A stretch of 64,000 nucleotides of DNA from CAWAND01 sp963807065 (GCA_963807065.1 CAWDZQ010000003.1:1302001-1366000); one strand, 5' to 3'. Positions 36,634-46,285 are shown, counted from the first letter of the stretch. Made by a program: numbers and translations. The notes: generated by a model from the sequence alone, not told the origin.

Positions 36634-38397
36634 TCAAGGGAGTTCCCCCAGAAGAAAGACCGTCTCACGACCAAAAGTGCCCTGCTTCGCAAAGCCATTC
36701 TCCTCCAACATGCGATCTACAGCCGTATCATCCGGATAGGCGCTCATGTCCACCAGCACATAGCGTACCCCTAAGTTACCCAGCTCGCTCAGGCTGGCCG
36801 CGTCCGGAAAGCCTTCCATCACCGGCCGAATGCGCAGATATTGGCCCGGCGGGTAGGCGTTGAAAAAACCGCCCAAAAACGGCTTGTTGTTGATCAGGGT
36901 GTCGTAGACCAGGATCTGGTCTTCCTCTCGTTCGAACGGGAACACAGCCACGGCGCCGTCTCCGGGCTGGGAGGCCAGCCACAAGTCGACCGGGCGCGGC
37001 TGGACCGGCACCACATTGAAGGGCCCAGGGTAAAAGTCGAGCACGACCAACGCCAGCAGGCCAGCCGCCAGCCCCGGTCGCCAACGACCGGCGGACCGGG
37101 TCAAGAGATCATGAGCGCCCAAGCCTGCCAACGCGGCGACGGCCAGGAGCGCCAGGATCCCCGTGCGCTTGAAGGTCCGCATCTTGGCATAGAAGGGGAA
37201 GACCTTGAACATCAGATAGCCCGGCAGGGGGATCGATGTCTCGCTCCGGCCAAGGGGCCCTTGGAGGGGTCCCGGGATGGAAAGATGCACCATCGCCTCG
37301 TTCCAGAATAAGTGCGTCCCCAAGCTGAGGATGAAAGCGGCGGCGAACGTCAGCAAGAGGAGCAGCGTGATCCGCTTGAGCGACCCCGTCTTGAGCCCGC
37401 GGATCGCTCCGAAGATGGCTAAGGGAAAGCCGATGGCGCCCATGTACAGGCTGCCTTCAATCCAGTGATCGCGCGCGAAATGGTCGGCCACCCATTGACC
37501 CCATAGGAAGTGGTCCGTGGACGGCAAGAAGAAGTCGGTCAGGCTGGCGGACCCGTTCACCACATCGGCAATGGGGCGATCGGGCAGCTTGCTGCCAGCA
37601 GCCAGGCTCAAGAACGGAAGCTCGCCGACGGCCACCAGCGGCAGAGACCACACCACCGCCACACCGACCTGGCGCCAGAACGCGGCCTTCCGCAGCTGGG
37701 CTCGGTCCCAGATCAACAGGTAGGCGCCGGCCACGAACAGCGTGACCACCACGGTCATGTAGAACGTGTACTGCGACGTCATGCTGATCAGGCCAAGCGA
37801 AACGCCCGTCAGCGGCGCCGCCCAGCGCATTCTGGGCTGCCCTGCGAGCAAGCCGAGAAGCCCCATGAAGTACAGCGGGAACCACATCGTCCCGGCGACG
37901 TTCAGATGACCGGCCCGAAAATTTGCCACGCGAAACGGTAGAAAAGCGAACAGCGTGCCGGCGATCAGTGCGGCCCACGCGTCGCCCGTCAGACGCTTCA
38001 CCCAGACGTAGGCGGTCAGCCCCGAAAGCACAAAGGTGGCCATCAGCACCAGGTTGTAGCCGAGGACCGGACCGGAAATCAGGCTAAAGGGCAATCCCAT
38101 GAGGATCTGAACCGGCGTGATCTCCGTGCGCGCCAGGTTCCAGCCCTGCGGGTAGTTGAGCTGGGGGACATCCAGGGGGAGCCGGTGGAGCTGGAAGATC
38201 GCCTTCTGGAACCAGCCGATCAACCACACAAACTGCATGTTGTCGCCAAACTGGTCGACGACGTAACCGGCGGCATGCAGACTCAACGGCCAGGTGAAGA
38301 CAACCGTCAGCCCGAGGAACCAGCCCAAGACCAGGGCTTGGCGGCCCCACCCCAAATCGCTGCGCCCGCCCGAAGCCTGATTCGAGGGGCTAGCCAT
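36634..38397 (-). CDS. Polytopic membrane protein, GT-C-like, uncharacterised
   Basis: About 587 aa. After the first span comes YVVDQFGDNMQFVWLIGWFQ (D58 in the longest frame), then NYPQGWNLARTEITP, FAFLPFRVANFRAGHLN, QYTFYMTVV and a C-terminal outer domain. The GDNMQFVW and PQGWNLA elements are known to me from uncharacterised bacterial membrane proteins near glycosyltransferases. GT-C fold is inferred. The ATG at 38397 is preferred over the TTG at 38415. It lies 26 bases below a DPM1-like GT2 gene, a plausible donor synthase. Confidence 0.75.
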   Translation of the reverse strand: MASPSNQASGGRSDLGWGRQALVLGWFLGLTVVFTWPLSLHAAGYVVDQFGDNMQFVWLIGWFQKAIFQLHRLPLDVPQLNYPQGWNLARTEITPVQILMGLPFSLISGPVLGYNLVLMATFVLSGLTAYVWVKRLTGDAWAALIAGTLFAFLPFRVANFRAGHLNVAGTMWFPLYFMGLLGLLAGQPRMRWAAPLTGVSLGLISMTSQYTFYMTVVVTLFVAGAYLLIWDRAQLRKAAFWRQVGVAVVWSLPLVAVGELPFLSLAAGSKLPDRPIADVVNGSASLTDFFLPSTDHFLWGQWVADHFARDHWIEGSLYMGAIGFPLAIFGAIRGLKTGSLKRITLLLLLTFAAAFILSLGTHLFWNEAMVHLSIPGPLQGPLGRSETSIPLPGYLMFKVFPFYAKMRTFKRTGILALLAVAALAGLGAHDLLTRSAGRWRPGLAAGLLALVVLDFYPGPFNVVPVQPRPVDLWLASQPGDGAVAVFPFEREEDQILVYDTLINNKPFLGGFFNAYPPGQYLRIRPVMEGFPDAASLSELGNLGVRYVLVDMSAYPDDTAVDRMLEENGFAKQGTFGRETVFLLGELP

Positions 38398-38423
38398 GCC
38401 TGGGTGAGGCAACAACGCAGGGT

Positions 38424-39413
38424 TTAGTCTTCATCGGACACCGATGGCGGCTCCAAAAACACCAGGGATTCGTCGCCATGGTAGTGGATCTTGGTGCCTG
38501 CAATCTGGTCGGAAACCAGCCCCAGAAGCCAGGTCATCAAGGCAGACGAGAAGAGGAAGATCGCCGAGTTCGGCAGCACCAGCCGCCCAGCGGCCCATAA
38601 GCCTGCCGCCCAGGCGAGCACGCCCAATACCGCCAGGGCTACCCCGGTGGGCAGAAAGATGCGCAGCGGATCGTAGAGCATGATCATGCGCAGAATGACC
38701 CGCACGAAGCGCGCCCCGTCCTGGAAGGGCTGAATCTTGCTCCTGCCCGATTGGCGTGGCTGGACATCGATGGGGACAAAGGCGACGTTGTATCCCGCCT
38801 TGAGGAACGCCAGCGTGGTGGTGGTGGGCGCAGAAAAACCCTCCGGGAAGAGCGGCAGGAAGTGCAGCACGGCCTCGCGCCGCATGGCGCGCAGCCCGGA
38901 TGTGAGATCATCGATCCGTCTCGAGACGAGCCAACTCGAGAAGGCATTGTAGAAGCGGTTGGCCAACGACCGAGCCGCCGGTCCCCGATAGCCCAGCGTG
39001 CGGGCCCCGATCACCAGATCATACGGGGGCATGAGCGCCAGGAGGGCGGCCAGATGCTCAGGGCGGTGCTGACCATCGGCGTCCATGGTGACCACGGTCT
39101 CCCCGCTCGCCGCCCGGATGCCGGTCCGCAGCGAGGCCCCGTTACCCCGGTTCACCAGATGGCGCACGACTTTCAGCTGGTTGTGCCGGGTGGCTGCCGC
39201 CTTCAGCGCTTCCAACGTTCCGTCGGACGAGCCGTCATCCACGGCGACCAGTTCGAAGCGCTCACCCCGCCCTTCGAGAAAGGTCGCCAGATCGTCGATC
39301 AATCCGCCGATGAAGTCGGCCTCTTCGAAGACAGGCAGGACCACCGAGAGCCTGACCGGCGCCCCGTCCGTTGACTCTGGAGGCGTATCACTGGTGGGAC
39401 TCATGTGGGTCAT
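38424..39413 (-). CDS. Polyprenyl-phosphate glycosyltransferase, GT2 (DPM1-like) with C-terminal spans
   Basis: About 329 aa. LSVVLPVFEEADFIGG begins the catalytic domain. VAVDDGSSDGT, NRGNGASLRTGI and VTMDADGQHRPEHL (metal site DAD near residue 112-114) identify the DPM1-like group. DLTSGLRAMRR matches the equivalent stretch of the protein at 12959-13927. Two hydrophobic segments follow at about 240-300. The ATG at 39413 has GGAAGGA five bases upstream, which decides the start. It should make a polyprenyl-phosphate-linked sugar on the cytoplasmic face for the GT-C proteins encoded around it. Confidence 0.9.
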   Translation of the reverse strand: MTHMSPTSDTPPESTDGAPVRLSVVLPVFEEADFIGGLIDDLATFLEGRGERFELVAVDDGSSDGTLEALKAAATRHNQLKVVRHLVNRGNGASLRTGIRAASGETVVTMDADGQHRPEHLAALLALMPPYDLVIGARTLGYRGPAARSLANRFYNAFSSWLVSRRIDDLTSGLRAMRREAVLHFLPLFPEGFSAPTTTTLAFLKAGYNVAFVPIDVQPRQSGRSKIQPFQDGARFVRVILRMIMLYDPLRIFLPTGVALAVLGVLAWAAGLWAAGRLVLPNSAIFLFSSALMTWLLGLVSDQIAGTKIHYHGDESLVFLEPPSVSDED

Positions 39414-39461
39414 CAACGTCCTTCCTGCATTCCCCTGACCACTGGCATGCCCGAGTCACGT

Positions 39462-41048
39462 CTACGGTTGGCCCGGCACGGCGTAGAAGCGCGCGTTGGG
39501 TGTCCTGTCAATCTGAACCAGGCCAGCATACTCGATAAGCTTGGTGTCGTCCCCTTCGAGTTGACCGAAGACCACGAACACGGACCCCTGCACCAAGACA
39601 GCCTTGGTGACCACAAGCTGCTGTGGGTAGTCTTCCCTAGGCTGTTCTTGATATTGATCGTACGAAATCGGCCGCACATAGGCCGGCTTCCCGGTCAGAA
39701 TATAGATCATCTCCGGGTTATTGGATACAACCGGCCCGCGCGCCTCATAGTCATCGATGGCCGTCACCGTGGGCGCCCAAGTCACCCGGCGGGCGGTGTA
39801 ACCGAGATTCGGTAACGGGTCAGACACGAGCGTTGAGACACCCCACACGTTGAAACCAAGCAAAATCACCAGGTAGACGCCAAGCGCGGCGGCGCCAGTG
39901 CGTCGCCACCCCAAGGTCTCCAGCAGATCATAGGCGGCACAAAGCATCAAGACGACCGCCGCCACATAGGCTGGGGCCAGGTACCGCGGCGGTGCCGTGG
40001 CGGTGGTGCTTGCATCCAACAACAGCGAGTTTGCCGCCAGCACGGCGGCGTAGGCACCCAGGTACAGGATCAAAGTCCATGGCAGCGGGCCCGCCCGGCC
40101 GGGCCGAGCGATCTCCAGGTACCCGGCTTCCTTGTGCCAAACCATCCATTTTCGGGCGGCGATCCAGACGAACAGACCGATGGTCCCAGCCGCCACCACG
40201 ATGGCCAATACGGCCCTGACCACCGTCGGCAGCGGGACCGCATGCGGCACGAACCACGAACTGATGTCGGCCATAAAGAGGCGCACCAAGTCTGGATCGA
40301 TGGTGTGGTAGGCGACCTGACGGTCGACCCGTGTTCCTGCCAGCGCCGCGTTGCGCTGCGTCCAATAGACAAAGGGCGCCAGGCTGACGGCGCCAAACAG
40401 GGCCACTTCCCGGATGCGCTTCCAAAGGGTTGCTCCACCCAAGACGAGCACAGCCAGGCCGCCGGCGGCGACCAGCGACAGGCCCGCATAGCGGGTCAGG
40501 ATGCCGGCCGCCACCGCAGCGCCGCCCAGGGCAAGCAAGAGGACAGAACGGCCATCCAGATAAAGCGTCAGGCAGACGAAGAAGACCAGGCTGGTGGTGA
40601 TGTAGAGCGGCTCCGACATGACCCAGGCATGCAAATTGACCTGCGTGCTCGAGCTCAGGATCAGCGCCTGGCCGATCGCCCCTACCAGCCAGGACCTCGT
40701 ATAGCGCTGGATCAACCAGGCGGTCAACATGAGATTGACGCCCATCAGGACCGCATTCAAGATCCGGGAAGCATCGTACAGATCGTGTATGAGGAAGCCG
40801 ATCAGCGCCAGGAGGGCAGAGAAGCCTGGCGGAAACCCGGTGATCGGTTTGAGTTCGTAGCCGCCCGAAAACCGGTAGAAACCGTGGCCGGCCATGAGAT
40901 TTTGGGCACCCATGAGGTACGAGGACGAGTCGCCGGAGGCCCCGGGTCCGTATCGTGTCTGGACCAAGATGACGACGATGCCAAGCACGGCCAGCAGGAT
41001 GGCCGGCCAGGCATGGGAAACACGCTGGCGCACGTCGCCGGCTGTCAA
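39462..41048 (-). CDS. GT-C-like membrane glycosyltransferase
   Basis: Protein of about 528 aa and the third member of the family seen at 26577 and 31380. It has GASGDSSSYLMGAQNLMAGHG (D40) in the first outer loop, then PITGFPPGFSALLALIG, AWVMSEPLYITTS, AGILTRYAGLSL. The outer C-terminal region has VVSNNPEMIYILTGKPAYVRP. It should use a lipid-phosphosugar donor. The start is a TTG at 41048 with GAGAG seven bases before it; no ATG lies close. It follows the 641-aa GT-C gene by ten bases, so they are likely one operon. Confidence 0.8.
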   Translation of the reverse strand: MTAGDVRQRVSHAWPAILLAVLGIVVILVQTRYGPGASGDSSSYLMGAQNLMAGHGFYRFSGGYELKPITGFPPGFSALLALIGFLIHDLYDASRILNAVLMGVNLMLTAWLIQRYTRSWLVGAIGQALILSSSTQVNLHAWVMSEPLYITTSLVFFVCLTLYLDGRSVLLLALGGAAVAAGILTRYAGLSLVAAGGLAVLVLGGATLWKRIREVALFGAVSLAPFVYWTQRNAALAGTRVDRQVAYHTIDPDLVRLFMADISSWFVPHAVPLPTVVRAVLAIVVAAGTIGLFVWIAARKWMVWHKEAGYLEIARPGRAGPLPWTLILYLGAYAAVLAANSLLLDASTTATAPPRYLAPAYVAAVVLMLCAAYDLLETLGWRRTGAAALGVYLVILLGFNVWGVSTLVSDPLPNLGYTARRVTWAPTVTAIDDYEARGPVVSNNPEMIYILTGKPAYVRPISYDQYQEQPREDYPQQLVVTKAVLVQGSVFVVFGQLEGDDTKLIEYAGLVQIDRTPNARFYAVPGQP

Positions 41049-41058
41049 AGTTGCGCTC

Positions 41059-42984
41059 TCACGTCGCTAGCCCTGCCCACCTTGATCCAGGTAGAGTCCA
41101 AATGCACCGTAGCGGTAAACCAGCGGCAGGGAATTCAGGGTCTGGGGAAACCCATCGTCCGCTTCGCGTATCAGGGCACACGGCACGAATTTCGGCTCCC
41201 GAAGCGCTGCCGAAGGCGTTCCAGCCACGATCCATTCTATATCCAGCGGCAGCGCTCGGTGCCCCCAGAAGGGACCAGAGTGGGTATTCGGCCTGTGCCC
41301 CCGAAAGCATCAAACCCACCTGATGACACCCCGCCGCCAACACCTGACCGGCCATCTCCGTGTACGGCTTCTCGAGATAGGGGCCGTTCGCGAAGATGAG
41401 ATCGGTCCGGTCGGCAGTGAGCACACTCCGCAGCCGGCCGTCGTCACCTCGGGCGATCAGGGGCCGCGTGTCGATCCCCAGAAGCCAGGGTAGGCAGCCC
41501 AGGACCAGCACCGCCGCCAGGGCGAGCCTGCCTTTGCGACCCAATACCCGGCCGGCGAGGGCACCGACGATTGGCGCTGCCAGGGCAAAGAAGGGCAGCA
41601 GGTAGCGACTGCCAAACACCTGCCACTTGTACAACAAGCTGAACGCCAGGAAGGTCGAGGCCACAACCAGTGCGTAGCGCATGACCCTGCCGGGCAAGCG
41701 GCGGCGCCGTGCCAGCAGGGCGACACCTGCCGCTAACACCAGGACCATCTGGAGCGGATTCTGCGCCAGGTCTTCGCTGGTGGTCGGCAAGCTCACTTTG
41801 TAGCGCCCGGCGGCCGTGGTGCGTTTATCGCTGGGATCGAGGCCCATCCAGTGGTGCACCGTGATCACCGACAGGGCGATGGCTTTGTTGACGTAGGCTG
41901 ACGGCGTGGCCAGCTGGTAGGTGGCATTTCGGAGCAAATTGGACACCAACGCCCTGCCCCCCAGCCAGGGATTGGCATGCTCGCTGATGCGGTTGGCAGG
42001 GGCGATGGGATTGCCATACAGCCGCAGGTTGCCCGAGAAGTACCCCCAATTGATAGACACGACCATCAAGCCACCCAACACGGCGAGACCCAGTTGGCGC
42101 CTCACGGGGGTCGTGCGAACGAGCCGAGCCAGCGCCCAGACCGCTAAAGGCAACAGGTAGGCAAAAGCAGTCGGTTTGGTGACAACCGCCAGCCCGGCGC
42201 CGATGGCCATGAAGACGAAAGCCGCCGGTGCATTGTTTCCCTCGTTGCCCAGGGACAACAGTTCCGAGGCAATCCCAAGAAGCCACACCGCCAGCACAAC
42301 ATCGGTCATCGTGCTGCCTGCCTGGACAATGGCCATCGGCATCGCTGCCAAGAAGAGCGCGGCCAGAAGTTGGCCGCGGCGCTGCGCCCCGAGCTGTTTG
42401 GCCAACAGGCTGACACCCAAGACGGCAATCCACGTGGCCGTCCAATCGACAAAGTTGACCCACACGTCCCCAGCTGCCAAAACATACGGCTGGAAGAAGA
42501 GCATCTCCGCCCCCGGCGGCATGCTGTTCTGGATTTCGATGCCGCTGGCATAGGGTCGGACGGCCGCCATTTCGGCCCAATGAGCCACGCGCGCCAGATG
42601 GTAGTTCAACGTATCCCAGGTTTGAGGCGGCGCCCAGCGGGCCACGATGGCCGTGCCCAGCATGATGATGGCGATCGATGCGGCAGCGGCCCAGTCGAAC
42701 CCACCCCAATCGGCCGGCAGATGGGGACCAAGTCCCGTCCATCGCCAGCGGCGCCAGGCGCCCGAGGCGGCAAGGGACACCAGGATGACGGAGGACCACC
42801 CCAGCGCCAAACCCCACGGGTTGGCGAACGAAAACCAGCTGAGAAGTTGGGTGAGCCAGATGGCGATGGCGCCCCAAATCAGCGCGGCGCGCAGCAGATC
42901 GCGACGCCAGTCCCCCGACGGCAAGCGCAGGCGAAGACTGATGAAGAGGCCGATCAGAGCCAGGAATGGGAACCATGCCAACAT
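41059..42984 (-). CDS. GT-C-like membrane glycosyltransferase
   Basis: Protein of 641 aa, 10 or more spans. PPQTWDTLNYHLARVAHWAE in the first large loop is the counterpart of the WDSLTYHLTNVAHW motif in the partial protein at 1-1467. IEIQNSMPPGAEMLFFQPY, GSTMTDVVLAVWLLG and TKPTAFAYLLPL follow. The C-terminus carries a short outer domain with several cysteines. The start ATG at 42984 is preceded by AAGGG at a suitable distance. It is expected to act on the outer face with a polyprenyl-phosphate sugar; substrate unknown. Confidence 0.8.
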   Translation of the reverse strand: MLAWFPFLALIGLFISLRLRLPSGDWRRDLLRAALIWGAIAIWLTQLLSWFSFANPWGLALGWSSVILVSLAASGAWRRWRWTGLGPHLPADWGGFDWAAAASIAIIMLGTAIVARWAPPQTWDTLNYHLARVAHWAEMAAVRPYASGIEIQNSMPPGAEMLFFQPYVLAAGDVWVNFVDWTATWIAVLGVSLLAKQLGAQRRGQLLAALFLAAMPMAIVQAGSTMTDVVLAVWLLGIASELLSLGNEGNNAPAAFVFMAIGAGLAVVTKPTAFAYLLPLAVWALARLVRTTPVRRQLGLAVLGGLMVVSINWGYFSGNLRLYGNPIAPANRISEHANPWLGGRALVSNLLRNATYQLATPSAYVNKAIALSVITVHHWMGLDPSDKRTTAAGRYKVSLPTTSEDLAQNPLQMVLVLAAGVALLARRRRLPGRVMRYALVVASTFLAFSLLYKWQVFGSRYLLPFFALAAPIVGALAGRVLGRKGRLALAAVLVLGCLPWLLGIDTRPLIARGDDGRLRSVLTADRTDLIFANGPYLEKPYTEMAGQVLAAGCHQVGLMLSGAQAEYPLWSLLGAPSAAAGYRMDRGWNAFGSASGAEIRAVCPDTRSGRWVSPDPEFPAAGLPLRCIWTLPGSRWAGLAT

Positions 42985-43051
42985 GGGGGCCCTTCTCAGG
43001 AACGCGGTGAACCGGTCAAGCGGCCACGGGACGAGCGAATCGGCAGTGAAC

Positions 43052-43801
43052 CTACTCCGTGCTCAACCTGGCCGTGGCGCCGCCATCCACCACCAGCGCC
43101 TGGCCGGTGATAAAAGACGACTGCGACGGATCCGAGAGAAACAGGATGGCGCGGCCGATCTCTTCAGGCTGGCCCACCCGACCCAGGGCCGTCCGACGCG
43201 CCAGGGCTTGGAGGCGCTGATCCACCGAGCCCGCTCCAGCCTGGTTGCGAGCGAGCCCGTCACGCAACATGGGTGTGTCCACCGCGCCCGGCAGGACAGC
43301 ATTCACACGGATCCCATCGCTGGCAAATTCAAGCGCCATCGCCCTGGTCAGCGCCAGGATCCCGCCTTTGCTGGCTGCGTAAGATGCGATGTCCTCGGAT
43401 GTGGCCAGCGCGTGGACCGAGCTGATGTTGACCACGGCGCCTTGCGCGGCTTTGAGCAGCGGGTAGGCAGCCTTGGCCGTCAAGAAGATCGAGCGGAGAT
43501 TGGCGTTGAGCACCGAATCCCACTCCTCGACCTCCGTCTCGATGAGCGGTTTGCATATCTGGATCGCAGCGTTGTTGACCAACGCTTCGAGTTGACGGCC
43601 TTCGCTGCTGAGCCGGGCGAAGAGCCCGGCAATCGCCTCGGGTTGGGAGACGTCGGTTTGTTCGAAACGCGCTCCTTCAAGGTCAGCCGAAGGGCTGCGA
43701 TCGACGGCGACGACGTCCCATCCGGCGTCTACGAACACCTTGACCGTCGCCCGGCCAATCCCTCCAGCCGCTCCCGTGATCAGTGCGGTCGACTTCATCA
43801 T
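43052..43801 (-). CDS. Short-chain dehydrogenase/reductase (SDR)
   Basis: Protein of 249 aa, classical SDR length. The NAD(P) loop is TGAAGGIGRAT (9-19) and NNAA lies near 84-87. The catalytic serine is in NISSVHAL and the YxxxK in SYAASKGGILALTRAMALE. VLPGAVDTPML follows, and the C-terminal ITGQALVVDGG is standard. The D after the second strand (VDRSPSADL) favours NAD over NADP. It probably acts on a sugar or hydroxyacid in the nonulosonic-acid region, being next to a 2-hydroxyacid dehydrogenase. The exact reaction cannot be read from sequence. Confidence 0.85.
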   Translation of the reverse strand: MMKSTALITGAAGGIGRATVKVFVDAGWDVVAVDRSPSADLEGARFEQTDVSQPEAIAGLFARLSSEGRQLEALVNNAAIQICKPLIETEVEEWDSVLNANLRSIFLTAKAAYPLLKAAQGAVVNISSVHALATSEDIASYAASKGGILALTRAMALEFASDGIRVNAVLPGAVDTPMLRDGLARNQAGAGSVDQRLQALARRTALGRVGQPEEIGRAILFLSDPSQSSFITGQALVVDGGATARLSTE

Positions 43802-43845
43802 TCAGCCTCGTTTCTCCAGCCGGCGGCCCCGGTGTGGACACCGAA

Positions 43846-44821
43846 TTATAGAGATGGGACCTCTCCCCATGCAGCCGGTGGAAGCCCCAGAGCCTCAAAG
43901 AGATTGTCAACGGTGTTGCGGTGCACCCGGGCCCAGGCCTCAGGGCTGCTGTTGGCGTTGTGCGGCGCCAGAAGAACCTGGTCCATCTGACGCAGCGGGC
44001 TGTCGAGCGGCAGCGGTTCCTCTTCAAAGACGTCCAACCCCGCCCCCGCCAGCCTGCCTTCCTTCAACGCGTGGACCAAGTCCCCTTCCTGAATGACGGG
44101 CCCGCGAGGTGTTGACCAAGACGGCCTCGGGCCGCATCAGGGCCAGCGTGCGGCTGTTGATCAGACCGGCCGACGTCGGGTTAAGATCGCAGTTCAGGCT
44201 GACGAAGTCGCTCTGCGCAAGCAAATCTTCGAGGGGAACCATCGTGACGGCCAGCGACTGAATCACGCGTTCCGGAGGATCCTTGATATCCGTTCCCAAC
44301 AATCGCATACCGAACCCGGCCGCCCGGCGGAGCACGGCCCGGCCTATCCGTCCGACGCCGACCACCCCCAGGGTTGACTCCTTCAGGGCCCGGCCGGGGC
44401 GCTTCCGCCAGCCGCCGGCCTTGAGCTCTTGGTCCATCCATGGCGTCCCGCGAGCAAAACTCAATACGTAGGCCATCACGCTGTCGGCGACTGCGTCGGT
44501 GAACGCGTCGGGCGTATTCCGGATCTGAATGCCCCACAGCTGAGCCGCTTTCTGGTCGATCGAATCAATCCCCGTACCCCATTTTGAGATCACCTTCAGG
44601 CGTGGATGGAACGCTTCGAGGACGGAGGCCGTAAAGCGGTCGTCGCCGGAGATCACACCGTCCACGGCGCCGGCGTAGGGCAGCAGCTCGTCCTCGGAAA
44701 GCCGCTCGTGCACTTCTGCCTGGATGATCTCCACACCTGCGGCGTCGAAGACCGGTCGCAGCCTGGGAAGCACGGGGAGCAAGTAGGGGGCCGAAACGAG
44801 CACGGAGGCTTGATGCGTCAT
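43846..44821 (-). pseudogene. D-2-hydroxyacid dehydrogenase (phosphoglycerate dehydrogenase-like), interrupted by a frameshift
   Basis: The frame from ATG 44821 carries an N-terminal substrate domain, then the NAD loop GVVGVGRIGRAVLRRAAGFG (about 150-169) and DFVSLNCDLNPTSAGLI, up to VLVNTSR. The family then needs G-P-V-I, which is found in another frame: PVIQEGDLVHALKEGRLAG, LDVFEEEP and APHNANSSPEAW (catalytic His). The family pattern NTSRGPVI would be restored by two bases in the CGCG stretch at about 44098-44107, giving 326 codons; the present length is 3n+1. It is broken here by mutation or assembly error. A serine- or sugar-acid-type substrate is possible. Confidence 0.75.
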
Positions 44822-44893
44822 GGGTCCACCTGACGGTTTGGGTTGTGATCGATCATTCTGGTGCTGGTTCCTTTGGACGGTCCGTTCCTCGCT

Positions 44894-46285
44894 TCATGCC
44901 GTAGCCTCCATCAGGTACAGGTTGCGCCCCGAATCCTCAATCGCCCATTTGCGCAGAGTTCGGAAATGCGGCGCAAAGGCGGCCTCAAATCCATCTTCAT
45001 GGTAGCTGTCGAAAATGTCCTGGCGGCTGCTGAGCAGCTTCTTCACCTGGGAATCCGATTTGGGGACAAACTCAATGATCAAACGCCGGCCAAGGCTCTT
45101 CAAATACGCTGCCACCCGGGCCAGCGGCAGGTTGTTCCCAATCGCCAGATGGTGCACGAGAGCCAGCGCCATCAGCATATCGGCTGGCCCCCTTTCGGCC
45201 AGCGACTGCCGTTCCTGATTCGCCCATCCAAGGGACGGGCTCGGATTTGTGAAATCCATCACAAGCGGGAGCAGCCGCGACTCACCGTCCTCGACCGCCA
45301 GCAGGTAGTTCCGTTCAACGGCGGCCGGGTCGATGTCGAACGCCAGCGTCGGGATCCCCATCTCGCTGGCGATGCGGCTGAACTCGCCCGTGTTGGCGCC
45401 CAGGTCCCAGACCGAGGCCGGATGGGTCTCCTCCAGCATCGACCGCACGGCTTCCTGTTTGGCCCGCATGGCCGTTTCCGAGTAGTTGTGAAACGAGTAG
45501 TAGTCCCCCCAGGCCGTGCCTTCCGGGCGCCAGGCCAACCGGGAGATGATCCCCTGAAGGCTGTCGACCAGGCCAACCAAGGCATTGACCCCCATCTGCC
45601 GCGCGGTGGACGCCTGGCGGACATCTTGCCCGGCGAAGCGGGATTGTGCCCGGGCGTGAAGGTGGACATGGATCAACACCCCAGGGCTGAGGTAGGTTCT
45701 GACCGGCAGAAGGCGGCTGGCCAGGTCCAGGGGGACCCCGTCGATGTAGATCCTCAGCAGATTGAGCAAACGGATGTCAACCCTGGCCATCAACAGCAGG
45801 GGGGCCAGAAAGTGCTGACAGAATTGACGATAGGCAGTCCACGGCTTTCCCTCGGGAAGCCGTTCGAACGACAGGCTGTCGATGAGCATGGGCCGGCCGT
45901 TGACGAATTGGATGTTGTAGGCGCTGGCGTCTTTCAGGCTCATCTGATGTTTCAGGGCCATCCGCTGGACCGCCAGCGTGAGCAGGGCGGCGTCTTTCAG
46001 CTGGCTGAAACACCACTCGTAGGGATACGAAATGAATTCGACCCGCTCGGGTCGAATCACCCGGAAGGCGCCGGCAGGATCATACGGGGGGTCGCCTACC
46101 TCTTCGTGCGGAATGAGTAGCTCATGCGAAACCAGCTGCTCATACAGCCCGGACTGCATTAATTGCTGGTAGTCCGCACGGTAGGACTGGTTGATTTGGC
46201 GGAAGAGGGCGCCGCCGCGCTGGAAGAGAAACCCGCTGGGATCTCGGAAGGAGCCGGGGAGCGCTCCCGAATCAGGCGTCGTCAT
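44894..46285 (-). CDS. SAM-dependent methyltransferase with kinase-like N-terminal region
   Basis: Protein of 463 aa. The C-terminal half has a class I methyltransferase fold: VWDLGANTGEFSRIA near 289-303, LAFDIDPAAVE, and MALALVHHLA. The N-terminal part begins FRDPSGFLF and includes PERVEFISYPYEWCF and SLKDASAYNIQFVNGRPMLID (117-136). In this last stretch D119, N124 and D136 have nearly the spacing of the catalytic loop and metal-binding Asp of protein-kinase/APH folds. The family is known to me as a methyltransferase found in glycan loci; the kinase-like reading is my inference. The small membrane protein upstream overlaps its start by 14 bases. A CRP/Rex-like palindrome lies inside the gene. 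Confidence 0.8.
   Translation of the reverse strand: MTTPDSGALPGSFRDPSGFLFQRGGALFRQINQSYRADYQQLMQSGLYEQLVSHELLIPHEEVGDPPYDPAGAFRVIRPERVEFISYPYEWCFSQLKDAALLTLAVQRMALKHQMSLKDASAYNIQFVNGRPMLIDSLSFERLPEGKPWTAYRQFCQHFLAPLLLMARVDIRLLNLLRIYIDGVPLDLASRLLPVRTYLSPGVLIHVHLHARAQSRFAGQDVRQASTARQMGVNALVGLVDSLQGIISRLAWRPEGTAWGDYYSFHNYSETAMRAKQEAVRSMLEETHPASVWDLGANTGEFSRIASEMGIPTLAFDIDPAAVERNYLLAVEDGESRLLPLVMDFTNPSPSLGWANQERQSLAERGPADMLMALALVHHLAIGNNLPLARVAAYLKSLGRRLIIEFVPKSDSQVKKLLSSRQDIFDSYHEDGFEAAFAPHFRTLRKWAIEDSGRNLYLMEATA
45247..45264. promoter_or_regulatory. Intragenic TGTGA-N6-TCACA palindrome
   Basis: TTGTGAAATCCATCACAA lies inside the methyltransferase gene, where the minus strand encodes LVMDFTN. 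The arms are perfect apart from the innermost pair. As a binding site it is less convincing than the two intergenic copies, because coding constraint may explain it. Confidence 0.25.
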
